Shown one piece after another: positions 11,218-21,779 of a stretch of DNA of 64,000 nt. The position numbers and the translations under genes are program-made. Below the pieces are notes generated by a model. That model made no database searches and was not told the origin of the DNA. It worked only from the letters and a program-made list of their open reading frames with translations. Each line of letters opens with the position of its first letter. Position 1 is the first letter of the stretch. Location: NCBI GenBank assembly GCA_963971225.1, contig OZ020269.1, positions 44,227,264 to 44,291,263 of the forward strand. Reading direction: 5' to 3'. This stretch comes from Melieria omissa (lineage: Eukaryota > Arthropoda > Insecta > Diptera > Ulidiidae).

Positions 11218-11655
11218 CTAGGCACCTGGCGGCGGGAGCTCTATTCTCGGAAAAAAACGAAAAGAGCGCACCTTAACGTTAGCTGGCCAAACTGCGGGAT
11301 TGAGAAGCTTAGTGTAAAAAGATGAAGTAACGCCTAATTTAAAATTTATGCGTTTAAGCGAGTCTGAAGGCACACCATTCTTAACTAATTTGTAGCAAGA
11401 GAGATGCTGCCTGTTAATACAGGTCTGACAAGCCACATAATCAATTACGTTCTCTTCTGTGACTGATGGTAAAAATGATGACAACTGCAGCCACTTCTTC
11501 CTCACGGCAACCTCAAGGCCTGAGTTCTCATTGGATCCAACAACAACCAGCTTTTGTTTATTCCGCTTTTTGTCGCGCACAGTGACCCAAGCATTAGCGT
11601 CATTGGGCGGCTCAGCAACCGAAGCGAGCAACGAACGAGCGTGTAAAGGTGGACC
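11218..11655 (-). pseudogene. CR1-type ORF1, C-terminal part
   Basis: The open frame ends in a domain with SCYKLVKNGVPSDSLKRINF and PANVKVRSFRFFP, a nucleic-acid-binding-type ORF1 tail I associate with insect CR1-like LINEs. It is separated from the N-terminal part (12681-13477) by the inserted P-like element; GGTCCACC is duplicated on both sides of that insertion. Confidence 0.75.
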
Positions 11656-12680
11656 CAAGATTCATTGAATACAGAGATTGCGCCTTCCGAGAGAAAATCA
11701 ATTTTAAACCGCACCAGTGACGTCATCGGAGAATATGTAGGGTTTCCATCAGTACTTTTTAAACTCTTTTATTATGAACTTACATTTTGCTTTACTCTTT
11801 TGAGCAAATATATGGCTTTCTTTATACTTAAGCCCCTATATATACATATGCTTACATAATAGTTTAATAGAAATTTGTATATCTTTACAAAATTAAATAT
11901 AAATTCGTATAATTCGTTCATATAAATAACACAAATAAAACAAGTGAAATTCGGGAGGAACCCCTGCAATTCAATTCAGATTTCGTGCTTTGTTTTCATT
12001 GGTTGAAAATTTTGTATTCACAAATATTTCATTTTTTGTAAATCGTGCCGCTTTTGCTTGATTGTTTTCATTGTTTTTTGTTAAAATAATTAAATAATTT
12101 TGAGTTTCAAAAGTCCTTGCTGTAAAAGTGCGTGTAGTGAGAATATCGCGGAAAAATTTCAAAAAAAGAAAAAAGCAAAAAAGGAGAGAATCATGCGGTT
12201 TGCAGTGGGCCTGTGTACACAAAATAATGAAAAAAAAGGTACATGAGTGGTGAAGTGCTTTTCAAATGGAATATCTATATATATATATATGCATATACAT
12301 GATTTAGATTGCGCAGTGCACTTCTTCCGGTTCCCCAAGGATGCAAGCCTTATACAGCGTTGAGTGAAGTTCTGTGGCCGGGAGACTTATTTGAATGTTC
12401 AAACGGCAAGAGTTTGCTCGCTGCACTTCACCCAAAACGACTTCGAACGGCAAATAATCAATATTTATCGGTAAGGGTAAATTTACTGGAATTAAGAAGG
12501 GAATTGAAAATGGAAAAAAATAATGAAGTAACAAATATTTAATTTTGCCCCACTGTGTTTCTCTCTCCAAAATTCAATCAACATTTTCAGCCAATAGGAA
12601 GCAATTTTGTATGACGTCACTGGTGCGGTTTCAAAATTATTTTCTCCCGGAAGGCGCAATCTTCTATTCAATGAATCTTG
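11656..12680 (+). mobile_element. P-like element with long TIRs and a THAP exon
   Basis: TIRs of about 70 bp start CAAGATTCATTGAATA and include GATTGCGCCTTCC and CCGCACCAGTGACGTCAT on both ends. An 8-bp target duplication GGTGGACC lies at 11648-11655 and 12681-12688. Removing the element and one TSD copy rejoins ORF1 of the CR1 element. The 8-bp TSD, CA start and THAP exon fit the P superfamily, but these terminal repeats differ from the canonical P ends, so the family call is inference. Confidence 0.75.
12192..12473 (+). pseudogene. THAP-domain fragment 2 (two exons)
   Basis: Exon 1 begins at 12192 (MRFAVGLCTQNNEKK) and ends at a GTACAT donor near 12240. Exon 2 starts about 12315 after GCGCAG and reads HFFRFPKDASLIQR, a TGA where Trp is expected, VKFCGRET, then ARVCSLHFTQNDFER. 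The order (C..C, FPKD, W, CSLHF, DFE) is that of THAP. The first zinc Cys is Phe and the conserved Trp is a stop, so it is broken. It resembles THAP fragment 1 at 4900. Confidence 0.75.
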
Positions 12681-13477
12681 GGTGGACCGTCAGTAATAAG
12701 AGAGGCAGCATATGATGGTTGAGGCAGCGAGTTAGCGGCTGGAGAATGGGCGACAGCGTTGAAAAAGAGAGAAGCAGCATCAGGAACCACACATACTACT
12801 GAGGATGCGGGTGCAACTGCACTTATAGCAGCGGTAGCAATAGCGTCAGCAGCAGTGGCTTCTTTAGCAAGCACAGCAGCGCTCGCAGCAGCGATCATAT
12901 TACCAGAAGCGTTCTTGTTAGCAGGAGCGTTCACGTCAGCGTTCAAATCAGCAGTCGCAGCATTAGCAGGTGCAGTAGAAGTCGTAGCAGTGGTAACAGA
13001 GACTGCAGCGTTTACATTGGCGGCGGCGTTATTGATGGCAGGAGCGTTAACATTAGCAGCAGTGGCGTTTACAGTGGCGGCACCAACTTTGACAGCAGCG
13101 GCTGCGCTAGTAGTAGCAGAATTAGCAGCGAGAGTAGTGTTAGGTGAAGGCGGCAAAGTTCTCCCAGTTTTCTTGTTAGAAATTCTCAGCAAAGGCGAGC
13201 GCGCGACATCAAAAGTCAAGTTTGATGCCGCGATGCGAGCGAACGAACGAACTCCACTCAGCTTCTCCAGCAGCAACGGCACAACGGATGGGCAGGCAGG
13301 TCTTGATTTACCAAAGCACAACTCACAGCAGAAAATTATATGGTGATTTATATTGATAATCTCTGCAGCCTCCCTACTGACGTTTGCACATTTAAGGTGC
13401 CACTCAGAGCAACAGGTGCCACACGACACCAAGTCAATAGCACTGCAATGCAACTTGCACTTAGAGCACAATGTCAT
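12681..13477 (-). pseudogene. CR1-type ORF1, N-terminal part (PHD finger, Ala-rich)
   Basis: I start at the internal Met at 13477 (MTLCSKCKLHC) because the longer upstream frame runs into the hAT MITE end. Residues 1-60 form a PHD-type zinc finger (CSKC, CGTC, EWHLKC, CCELC). About 150 residues of Ala/Asn/Val-rich low complexity follow, from 13130 down to 12700. ORF1 proteins package LINE RNA; PHD fingers can contact chromatin, but the function here is unproven. Confidence 0.75.
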
Positions 13478-13755
13478 AGCGGAGCACAAAAAGAAAACGT
13501 CCGTTCCGGATGACAGTCGACAGTCGACTTTTTTATGCACTGTATATTTGCATATGTTTGCATATTTTGCGTATTTTTGCATAGTTTTTGCATATAAATT
13601 CGATACCTACTTATAACATTACTTAAATAAATATTATTGGCGCAGCCAACAAATCTTTAAAATTTAATCTCCTTAAAAGCTCAATTCAAATTGACTAATT
13701 GCGAACTTTTAAACCCGGCGGCAAAAAAAAAATCGTGCAGTTTTGCGAAAGCAAT

Positions 13756-14328
13756 ATGCCACTGAATAATTATAATTGCAAACGGTGTAATAAAAAAAGA
13801 CGACGAGTGTTAGGTGTAGTGCGACGTGTGCGATCGTTAGTTTCATTACGGCTGTTTAGGGGTGGACAGCAAAGTGGCTGATGTTAGCTGGAGCTGCGAT
13901 TTATGGAATCTGGCACACATCCTACCACCGTGGAGAATGGATTAACCACATCAACGGTGACCGGCATCGGAGCAAACCCCATAGCAGCGTCATCAGCGGC
14001 AAAAGAGGCAGCAAACGTTACACTTAATCGACACGTTCAATTCACTTTGCCACAGTCAATCGCTCAAGGAATGCAGTCAACAATCGCTGGCACCGCATTA
14101 CCGACTTCAGCACACTCTTCGCATTGAAGTATGTCGAACACGCCACAAACGATACCAACATACACTACGTTATCTACCAACAAAACATCACCCTACACAT
14201 TTCTAACCACGGGTATTCCAGGCGTCAATTTTTGCAGGTGCTGCGCCAACGCCGCCTCTGCCTTTATTCTCAACGGGAACTACATACCAACAAGGAAACG
14301 GTTTTTCAACATCACCTTACCAAACGTA
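13756..14328 (+). pseudogene. BEL gag, N-terminal part with PHD-like finger
   Basis: Starts MPLNNYNCKRCNKK. A mixed frame then gives a PHD-like cluster (CDVCDR, FHYGC, SWSCDLW, about 13818-13905) broken by three TAG codons, two of them probably former Trp/Met positions. After that come a Ser/Thr-rich stretch (13903-14124) and IPGVNFCRCC with FFNITLPNV just before the Tc1/mariner-type insertion. Homology resumes at 14946. Confidence 0.65.
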
Positions 14329-14945
14329 TAGGGTGTTTTTTTTAGAGGTTTGTTTTTCGAATAGAGATAAAACTGGCATTTTGTGGTCAAATCTGGCAAC
14401 TCTAATGTCATTTATGTTCAGTTTGGTTTGCCATTTCATCATGAACAGGTTGACAAAAGAACAACGCTTGCAAATCGTGCAAATTTATTTCGAAAATAAT
14501 GGTTCAGTTCGCGAAGTTTACCGCAAGCTCCGTCCATTTTATGGTCGACATAATCGTCCATCAGAGCAAAATCGGTCCATCCATCGGTTAACCATGGGTC
14601 GTTTTCGCACTACGTTTACTCTATGTGATAATACGCATCCGCAGAGACGTCGAACAGTGCGCACCGAAGAAACAATTGCCGCTGTAGAGCAAAATGTTAA
14701 AGAGGACCCGAATGAATCGATTCGCCACCGTGCACAGCAATTGGAGCTTTGTCCATCAACTGAAAATTGGACCTGTAGAATTGGCTTTATTCGAGCCAGC
14801 CGCGGCGGCCACATGCCCGAAATCATATTTAAACATTAATGGCATAAAATTATCCTTCCAATAAAGCCAAATTGATTGACATTAAAACGATTTTCTTATG
14901 TTTTATTTCAATTCGAAGTTCTATACCTCTAAAAAAAACACCCTA
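14329..14945 (+). mobile_element. Internally deleted Tc1/mariner-type element (DUF4817 family)
   Basis: TIRs read TAGGGTGTTTTTTTTAGAGG at 14329 and its complement at 14945, flanked by TA (14327-14328, 14946-14947). Length 617 bp against well over 1 kb for full copies of this family. It interrupts the BEL gag frame. Confidence 0.8.
14441..14839 (+). pseudogene. Deleted transposase (DUF4817-type HTH plus C-terminal tail)
   Basis: The start MNRLTKEQRLQIVQIYFENN is the helix-turn-helix (DUF4817) region of a common insect Tc1/mariner-group transposase. After QLELCPST the frame jumps to the C-terminal signature SRGGHMPEIIFKH. The whole DDE catalytic domain between them has been removed by an in-frame deletion. 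Confidence 0.8.
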
Positions 14946-15442
14946 TACAACGAGAGAGAGACACAACTAGCACAACAAGACTTTCCAACAAGGGGACAGT
15001 TGAGTTCGCTCGCACCAACAAATATTGAAAATAGCGGTAACTCAATAAAGCTGCGAAATTTGCAATTGGCGCGACTAGTAGAAGAGATGAAATTTCAACA
15101 AAAGTATATGAACAAGTACAAAATATTATCACAGTTAGAAGATTCTTCGCCGTTGTCAAATTAATTTAATATGTTGACCATGAAGCCGACAGCAGCTCAG
15201 TTATCAGCGCTTTAGGCTATTCCAAAGCAATTGCCTACGTTTAATGGGAGGTAGCTGGATTTAGCGATGCAGAAAACCTGGTGAGACTGCAATCGTGCTT
15301 TAAAGGTAAGGCCCGAGAAATGGTTAAGAAGAAGTTGCTGTTGCCATCAATGGTCCCGGAGATTATCCGCACGCTACGCATGTGTTTCGGCCGGAACATA
15401 TTCTCGAGCGAGAGATTAATAAAGCTCGGAATATGCCGGCAC
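14946..15442 (+). pseudogene. BEL gag, middle part
   Basis: Contains NIENSGNSIKLRNLQLARLVEEM, then after a stop the DUF1759-type BEL Gag region: QLPTFNG, a stretch with stops, RLQSCFKGKAREMVKKKLLL and VPEIIRTLRMCFGR. It is cut at 15443 by the piggyBac-like MITE and continues at 15969 with KDKLESLIEFALCVRN. Confidence 0.75.
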
Positions 15443-15446
15443 TTAA

Positions 15447-15964
15447 CCCTTTCGGTTATTCTTTGCCATATGGCATAGTCTCTTTTTAGTGCCTGTTTTA
15501 GGTCAAAAACTTGTGGATACTATATTTTGAAATTTTTGTATTTTTCTGTGAAGGTTTTTATACCAAATAATGAAACAAATATTTTGATTAGTGTACCAAG
15601 TAAATTGTAAGGGTTCAGAAAGTGCGCAGTCCTATCGAGCTGCGTATTTTACAAAAAGAGGTCATTTCGTACTTTTATTTATTCTATTACAAAAATCAAT
15701 TTATTTTATAGGTTTATGTGAGTAATCTAGTAGGTATTTATTGCTTTAGTAAGTGTAAAAAAAGTTAGATCCCAAATATAGTTCACTAAGGCTGTACGAT
15801 TTTTTTATTTCTTACTATGCCATATTTCATGATGCCCAAAAGCAACTTTTTCGAACAATATTTTAAAAAATGACTTTTGATTATTCATTATGTAGGCTTA
15901 AACAGTAATAAAATGGAAAAGAATCATTTTCAAAGTTAAAAACAAAAAAGAAGTACCGAAAGGG
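15447..15964. mobile_element. piggyBac-like MITE, copy 1
   Basis: 518 bp bounded by TTAA at 15443-15446 and 15965-15968. Ends are CCCTTTCGGTTATTC at the left and the complement CCCTTTCGGTACTTC from the right. TTAA duplication and CCC ends are piggyBac hallmarks. A near-identical copy in opposite orientation lies at 58826-59344. There is no coding capacity. A GCCATATGGC palindrome sits about 20 bp from one end. Confidence 0.88.
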
Positions 15965-15968
15965 TTAA

Positions 15969-16530
15969 AGACAAATTAGAGTCGCTTATTGAATTTGCGC
16001 TTTGCGTTCGCAACATCTGCGCGACAATGGAAGGTTGCCATATGGACATGCACCTATATAATCCGTTTTTGGTGAAAGAGTTCGTAAATAAACTACCCAG
16101 TAATCATAAATTGAATTGGGCGATGTACCCGAAGAATGAACGGGAGCCCATAGTTAAATTGCTTAGCGACTGGCTGTCCAAATTGCAGAGGCAACAAGTG
16201 CCGTCATGTCATTAATGCCTAGCAAGAACAGTGCAGCAGTAAACACTCACACGATCGTGGAAGGCTATGACCAAGTACATCTGCCCCGTACCGAACGTAA
16301 CACGCAGTCCAGTAAGTGTAGCGTTTGCGAAGCTGAGAATTACAAGGTGCCGCAGTGCGACCACTTTAAAAAGGCCTCACTAAATTGTAAGTGGAAGTAC
16401 GTGCGTGAAAAAAACCTGTGTCGTCAGTGCCTCGGCACACACCGTCGAAAATGTTTTTTGAATAAAGTGTGTGGCGTTGACGAATGTATGGCAAAGCATC
16501 ATCAACTACTTCACAAAGGTAAGGTATAGT
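15969..16530 (+). pseudogene. BEL gag, C-terminal part with Cys clusters
   Basis: KDKLESLIEFALCVRNICATMEG..HMHLYNPFLVKEFVNKLPS is the rest of the DUF1759 region. After a stop at 16213 comes the Cys-rich segment CSVCEAENYKVPQCDHF and CRQCLGTHRRKCFLNKVCG.. CMAKHHQLLHK (16312-16519), typical before the BEL protease. The hAT element follows within 25 bp; protease homology resumes at 20134. Confidence 0.75.
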
Positions 16531-16953
16531 TAGCCAGACTGAGTCACGAGCAGTGTGCTTACTTCTACCACATCTACCACGGAGGGCTTAAGATCTACCA
16601 CATTTTTGTGGAACAAGAGAAAAGTCAGCCGTTGAAATGTTATTTTCTGCTAAAATATTGTTATACTTTTTGTATTCCTTGTTCATTCCTCACTGGAGCA
16701 TAGGGCCTCAACAAGACTTCTATCGTAAACGATTGTGGGCAGTTGTTTTTGCGGCGTCCCATGTGGTATTGACAGCGGCTAATTCGCGTAGGGTCGACCT
16801 TCTCCAGGTGTTTTTTGGTCGACCGCGACTTCTACTCCCTTGCGGGTTCCAGTCCAGTGCCATTCTCGTGATGCTGTCGGGTGGTTTTCTTAGCGAATGA
16901 CCTATCCATTTTCATTTTCTGCGCTTTATTTGCCTCAGAATGGGTTCCTCATT

Positions 16954-17661
16954 AGGCAGGTTTACACGATCCAACATGTGCGACGAACATGTGCGATGAG
17001 GCTGCAACGGTAAATTCTTCTCTTGCGTTCACACGGTCACACTTTTGCTACAACATCATTCGTGCACAAGATTTCAAGGAAACATGACCACAAAATTTCT
17101 CGCAGCAATCATTGTATACGAACTTTTGGAGGATGAAGAGGAAGAGATTACAAGAAAAAAAGGATATGGACAAAGGAATGGTTAAAAAGGAGGCCAAAAC
17201 AATCGCACGCAACTTTGTTGCAGGAGCTGACGTTGACTGCAATACCAGATTACAGGCATTTTTTAAGAATGGATGCTGCAGTGTACGAGAAATTATTGGC
17301 GATGGTAAAGCCCTGTATCGAGAGGCAGAATACAACAATGAGGGACTCAATTTCAGCTAATGAACGCCTCTCCGCGCCTCTACGAGTAGAGTTCGAAAAA
17401 TTCTTTCCAGAAAATGTCGTTTTTTACAGTCGCCATCGCTACGTTTACGCTTCGCGAACTTTCTGAAACTGCCAAAATGCACTAGGTGCGACGAACAAGC
17501 GTTTACATTGGTTGGATGGTTGGACAAGCAAGCAGAAAAATCAAAAATTTTTGGAAACCATCCAACATGACGGTCAAGCGGTTGTTTCTTGCGTTCACAC
17601 GGTCCAACATTGTTGCAACCGCACTTGTTCGTCGCACATGTTGGACCGTGTAAACCCCCCT
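16954..17661 (+). mobile_element. PIF/Harbinger non-autonomous element
   Basis: TIRs AGGCAGGTTTACACGATCCA (left) and AGGGGGGTTTACACGGTCCA (right, complement) continue for about 50 bp. The 3-bp ATT is duplicated at 16951-16953 and 17662-17664. Its removal restores the RTE frame across ITN/EEP. It carries only the start of a transposase. Confidence 0.85.
17105..17400 (+). pseudogene. Harbinger transposase N-terminal fragment
   Basis: Read across two frames: an acidic ELLEDEEEE start, KEWLKRR, LLQELTL, then DYRHFLRMDAAVYEKLLAMV and ERLSAPLR. This matches the N-terminal segment of PIF/Harbinger transposases (FLRM...F..LL..V.P.I...TNMR..I...ERL). The DDE domain is absent because the element ends soon after. 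Confidence 0.75.
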
Positions 17662-17686
17662 ATTGGTAATCTTCCACAGCGCGTCG

Positions 17687-19060
17687 CACAATGGGGTAAA
17701 CATGCCAAAAACCCGCACATTACCGCTAATCTTAAAGTTACGGGCCGAACTGTTTTTTTGGTTGTTTCGTAATCTGCATGCATGTAGCAGTCAGAAAACG
17801 CTTTTTGCATGTAAATTGGACCAAAACTGGCTGCTATATAGCCATTCAAAGTTGGGTGTTTTTATACTCAATTTCATTTTGTCGACGCAACTTTTTTGAT
17901 GGGTGTGCAAAAATCTCAATAAATTCGTTGTTTATAAATATAATCAAATAATTTTTAGTACATATAATAAACATATTCCCAAAATTATTACATTCATAAC
18001 ATACATAATTACATATAATTCTTTTACAAGGCACATTTTCTTGCAAAGATATAAGTTCTCAAAGTTTGGGAAAAAGGACGATTTTTTTTAGGAAAATGTC
18101 CTACTTTCGTGGTGTATAACTTTTATGGATCACCATGGATAATCGAAAATCTTTAGGGAAGGTAAGTAGGAACCTTCATAAAAAAATGATAACCAACTTG
18201 TCTGCGGAAAGCTGCGGAATGGTTAGATTTTTGGACTTTTATTCACTTCTCTTAGTAAGAAAACAAATATATATGAACTGAAAACTTTTTAACGCGCGTA
18301 TGGGTCGGTACGTTTATAACACTTGGTGCATATATATAGTATTAAAAAAAATAAATAAAGTAAAAATATATGTGATTTATCACCTGAATTAATAAATATG
18401 CTAAACAAAATATTTTGTATCAATTTTTTCGGCGGGTACGCAGGATGATTCTTGAAAAAGGCAATATATTTCAATAAAACTTTGTGTGGAATTTACGAGT
18501 GACCTAACTAAACTCTGACGTAAAAATGGGCATGGAAAGCCCACTTTTAAGTAGGGTTGCCATATAAGCATACTTTGTTAAATTGGAAAAATTTATTATA
18601 TTTATGTACTAACCAACGTCATCTGCACTTTTGTGGTTATTTATAACGGTAAGTGGGCGTGGTACTCCCCATTAACCCGTTATGAGCCGTATCAATCCGT
18701 ATCAAATGGTTTTATTTTAAATACGAGTTACCCTACATGTATGTGTTTTATGTGGGTGTTTTATGAAAGGAGGCAAAAAATGGGGGCGTGGCTACAATCT
18801 AGAGTATTCATGTCAGTTTGGGTCGATTTAAATACTTTAACTTTGGTTTTGTTTTTTACTAATGAAGATTTTAAAAGTGCCAAATTTCCGACTGTAGGGT
18901 GCCGGTGCGTGGTACAATAAATGAAATAAAATTATGGTGGACAAATCTCTGAAGAGTCCTAAAGAAGAGGTCCAAATTTGAGGTATTTATCTTGAACTGT
19001 ATAGATACTACAGCATAAAATAGGCAATGCGCGGGTTTTTGGCATGTTTACCCCATTGTG
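17687..19060. mobile_element. Transib-family non-autonomous transposon
   Basis: TIRs start CACAATGGGGTAAACATGCC and stay similar for about 40 bp at both ends (17687 onward, complement ending 19060). The flanking duplication is CGTCG at 17682-17686 and 19061-19065. Transib elements are defined by CACWATG ends and 5-bp CGWCG-type target duplications; both fit. Removing it rejoins the RTE coding frame (ISNDALWKITN). The 1,374-bp interior has no transposase. Confidence 0.87.
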
Positions 19061-20133
19061 CGTCGTTACTAATTGTGGTGGGCCAGAATATCCTGCAGAT
19101 GATTCGCAGGAATTTGTTGACGAAAGTTTGTAGCCTCTGGGTGATGGCATTCGAGACTAGCCATGTTTCGCTTCCGTACAACAATGTCGACTTCACACAT
19201 TCGTTGAATATTCGTAGCTTCGTGCGTCTGGAGATTTGCTAGCTTGCCCATACTGAATGCAGCCGTCCGAACGCTGCCCTGGCTTTACTCAGTCTGCAGT
19301 TGGCATCTTCTTCCGCTCCGCCGTCCGCCTTGATTGTGCAGCCGAGGTAGCAGAAGCTGTCGACGAACTCCACGGCACAGCCATCAATCATTATATGGTT
19401 TATGCTGCTATGATTGACTCTCATGGCCTTGGTCTTGGCGATGTTGACCTCCAGACCGACGGTGCGTGCCAGCGCGATCAGGCAGTCGGCTGTTGCTTGC
19501 ATGTCGGAGAGTTTGTGCGAGAGGAGGCAGACCTATTACTCCAAGTAAATTAGAGCTTTATGTTGTAAAATTTATGTTAGGGCTGCATTGAACATTATAA
19601 GTGAAAATGTGCAAAAAAAAAAAAACGTATGTGGTAGCACTCTCATCACTTCGAAAGCAGTGCACTACAAATAGTTGACATTTTGACAATTGTTTTGGCG
19701 GCAGGTGCAATTAAAATGGAAAAAATTCCAAAAAAAGTTGAATAATTTTTGCCTTTATTTTTTAGTAACGTTTAGTTTTTTAGAATATCGCATGGCGATG
19801 GCAATGCGCTTGGACGGGACGAAGTATTACCACGCGAAGTTGTGCCTGCTGCTGAAATATGCGAGTACGAGCTCCCAAAAAAGAAAAAAAATATAGTCAA
19901 AAATACAAAAAACAATGGGAAGAATAACGGCACAGATTAAAGTGCATAGAAGAACTATTTTACGTTCTATAATTAATGTACAAATACAATGAAATACAAT
20001 AAATGTACAATTGCAATAAAATACAATAAATGTACAATGCAAAAAATCTACCACATTTCATTCAAATCTACCACATTTTTTTCACTAAGTCTACCACATA
20101 AATGAAAAATTAAGTAAGCACACTGGTCACAAG

Positions 20134-20436
20134 CCGTAAGTACACACGCAACTATGAGTACGTCACGAAACGCACAAGTGAACACTCACAGCAGCAGCGA
20201 TGGTGAGAGACAGACGTACTTCCGAATTGTACCAATCAATATCCATTCTAAAAACATAATAATGAAAACGTTTGCATTCCTAGATGAAGGATCCGCTGTG
20301 ACTCTCATAGAGAAAAATCTCTTTGATGAATTAGACCTGCAAGGCGAGCGCTAACCCGTGTGCTTACGGTGGACTGCAAATACGACGCGCACGGAAACCG
20401 ATTCCATGAGAGCCAACATCGATGTTTCGAATACAG
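20134..20436 (+). pseudogene. BEL protease (DUF1758-like), N-terminal part
   Basis: FRIVPINIHSKN and TFAFLDEGSAVTLIEKNLFDEL (about 20220-20330) are the BEL retropepsin region; the active-site Asp is in LDEGS. A stop follows at 20352, then TANTTRTETD and MRANIDVSNT, after which a Tc1 element interrupts at about 20437. Homology resumes near 24312 with LPGQSMNAHEVV. Confidence 0.75.
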
Positions 20437-20564
20437 TCTGTCCAGCAGAAGCGTGATCGGCGTAACTTGGAAACAACTTGTCCGATTCGTTTCAAATAAA
20501 CTGCATTTTATGCGTTTATAATATTCATTGTACGCAATATTTTTGATAACCGCCATTCGCCAGT

Positions 20565-21060
20565 CGCCGCCATTCGCTATTATGGCCTCAAACCTCCGTC
20601 CCATACTTTGCGCTAAGTTCTGAGCAAGTTGCCGAGGCAATCGACTCCAAATCAGTCGAATTTGTCTCGATAATGATTTTGCTATCTATATAGTTTTTCC
20701 TCTGAGTTTCTGCTTTACTATTCCGTACACATTTTCTATCGGGTTGGCATCAGGCGAGTGTGAGGGCCAATCTATCACCTCTACCCGATTTTGCTGTTTC
20801 GACTCAGCACACATTCGTCTGCGATGTTTGGGGTCGTCGTCTTCTTGTATAATCCAAGAGAGTCCTCTTCTCCTGAACTTCTTTGCAGCTGATGGTAATA
20901 AAGCTTTTTCATAAATTGTGTTCATCAAAACCGCGTTCAGTTGGTGGTTATAACGAAAAGTCGCCCAAATCCTTTTTCTGAGAAACAGCCCCAGCAAACA
21001 TGGACTTTTACTGGGTCCTTAACAGTTCGTTGGATCAATCGGTTGTTAGCGGTACACCAA
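20565..21060 (-). pseudogene. Tc1 transposase, catalytic C-terminal part
   Basis: Includes IIQEDDDPKHRRR (second catalytic Asp region) and DWPSHSPDANPIENVYGIVK (third catalytic position, Glu of PIENV). After a frameshift a C-terminal AQSMGRRFEAIIANGG tail follows. The piece encoding the first Asp is absent or damaged at the junction with the inserted DD37E element. Confidence 0.8.
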
Positions 21061-21061
21061 G

Positions 21062-21775
21062 ATCGATTTATGCTACTATTTGCTCAAACTCAACTCAAAA
21101 TCACTGCCAGGACCACAATTTTACACGAAACGCAAAGGCGATACTGTAGATGACTCAGTGCGTGCAATGGAGTTGGAAAAGTTTGGAGAGAAAGTGCTAG
21201 TATGGCAGGCTATTTGCTCTTGCGGCTTAAAATCGTCTTCCTATTTTACAAAAGGCACTATAAATGCAGAAATTTATAGGAAGGAGTGCCTAAAAAAACC
21301 CCTTATTCCATTTTATAAAAAGCATACTGCACCTGCACTCTTCTGGCCGGATTTAGCAACCGCGCATTACGCCCAGGCCACTTTAGAGGTTCTAAGAGGA
21401 AATAACATCAAATATGTGGATAAAAATGAGAATCCGCCAAATGCACCGGAACTACGTCCGAGCGAGCGCTACTGGGCAATAGCCAAAAGAAACATCATTA
21501 AAGATGGACAGGAAGCTAAAAATCTTCAGGAATTAAAAAAAAATTGGAGAAAAGCAACAAAAATCATAACGCAAGCATCTGTAAAAAATCGAATGAAGGG
21601 GGTCAAACAAAAAATTAGATATACATTTATTTGAAAAAGAAATTTGTTATATAAAAAAAAAAAAATTGTAGTCCTTAAAGTATATGCAACAAATGTTAAA
21701 ACAAAAAATCTGATCAAAAAAATTTTTATTAAAGTTATACTTCAAACAAAGTGTGCACTTTCTTTTCGATACAGT
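21062..21775 (+). mobile_element. ITmD37E-type Tc1/mariner fragment
   Basis: A plus-strand, 5'-truncated element inside the Tc1. The 3' end is near 21772 (GTGCACTTTCTTTTCGATAC). The left TIR was not found, so the left limit is approximate. Confidence 0.65.
21080..21634 (+). pseudogene. DD37E transposase, C-terminal part
   Basis: The open frame runs 184 codons and ends at a normal stop. ALFWPDLATAHYA carries the second catalytic Asp; NPPNAPELRPSERYWAIAKR carries the Glu, 37 residues later by my count. That spacing and the FWPDLA / NPPN.P..RP.E.YWA signature define the ITmD37E group known from mosquitoes. The N-terminal HTH region and the first Asp are missing, so it is a fragment. Confidence 0.78.
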
Positions 21776-21779
21776 CCTT

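Larger units (their letters stand above)
8203..13533 (-). mobile_element. CR1-type non-LTR retrotransposon with PHD-finger ORF1
   Basis: On the minus strand: ORF1 with a PHD-type zinc finger (13477 downward), then ORF2 with AP-endonuclease and RT, then an A/T-rich 3' tail of TAAA-like repeats (about 8209-8250). PHD fingers in ORF1 are known in the CR1 clade. It lies inside the hAT MITE and is itself interrupted by a P-like element (11656-12680). Frameshifts and stops show it is inactive. Confidence 0.8.
8101..13609. mobile_element. hAT MITE split by a CR1-type LINE
   Basis: The left end TAGGGATCGGATTTATATGC and the right end (complement TAGGTATCGAATTTATATGC) are inverted repeats. Flanks are perfect 8-bp duplications CTTATAAC at 8093-8100 and 13610-13617. 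Only about 101 + 75 bp belong to the MITE; the rest is a LINE inserted inside. A second copy at 49919 reads through the junction without the LINE, which supports this reading. Confidence 0.85.
16680..19548 (-). mobile_element. RTE-clade LINE, 3' half, split twice
   Basis: The coding remnant runs 19548-19061, then (after the Transib) 17681-17665, then (after the Harbinger) 16950-16690. Skipping the insertions gives a continuous RTE ending: KTKAMRVNH, LGCTIKADGG, LLYGSETW, a DALWKITN/EEPI join, and finally GRPKNTWRRS. The 5' half (endonuclease, RT palm) is missing. Stops and substitutions make it a fossil. Confidence 0.82.
16551..20125. mobile_element. hAT element carrying RTE, Harbinger and Transib insertions
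   Basis: Ends are CAGTGTGCTTACTT at 16551 and its exact complement at 20125, flanked by GTCACGAG (16543-16550) and GTCACAAG (20126-20133), an 8-bp TSD with one mismatch. Short subterminal repeats TCTACCACA occur near both ends (about 16565-16600 and 20048-20098), a pattern typical of hAT transposase-binding regions. I find no recognisable hAT transposase, so the original element was probably non-autonomous. Confidence 0.82.

Noticed and set aside
12759..13346. Long plus-strand Ala-rich open frame
   Set aside because: It is the antisense of the Ala-rich low-complexity part of the CR1 ORF1, which has the PHD finger in the sense frame.
20154..20346. Independent small gene
   Set aside because: It is the BEL protease segment; both neighbours of the segment are insertions in BEL.
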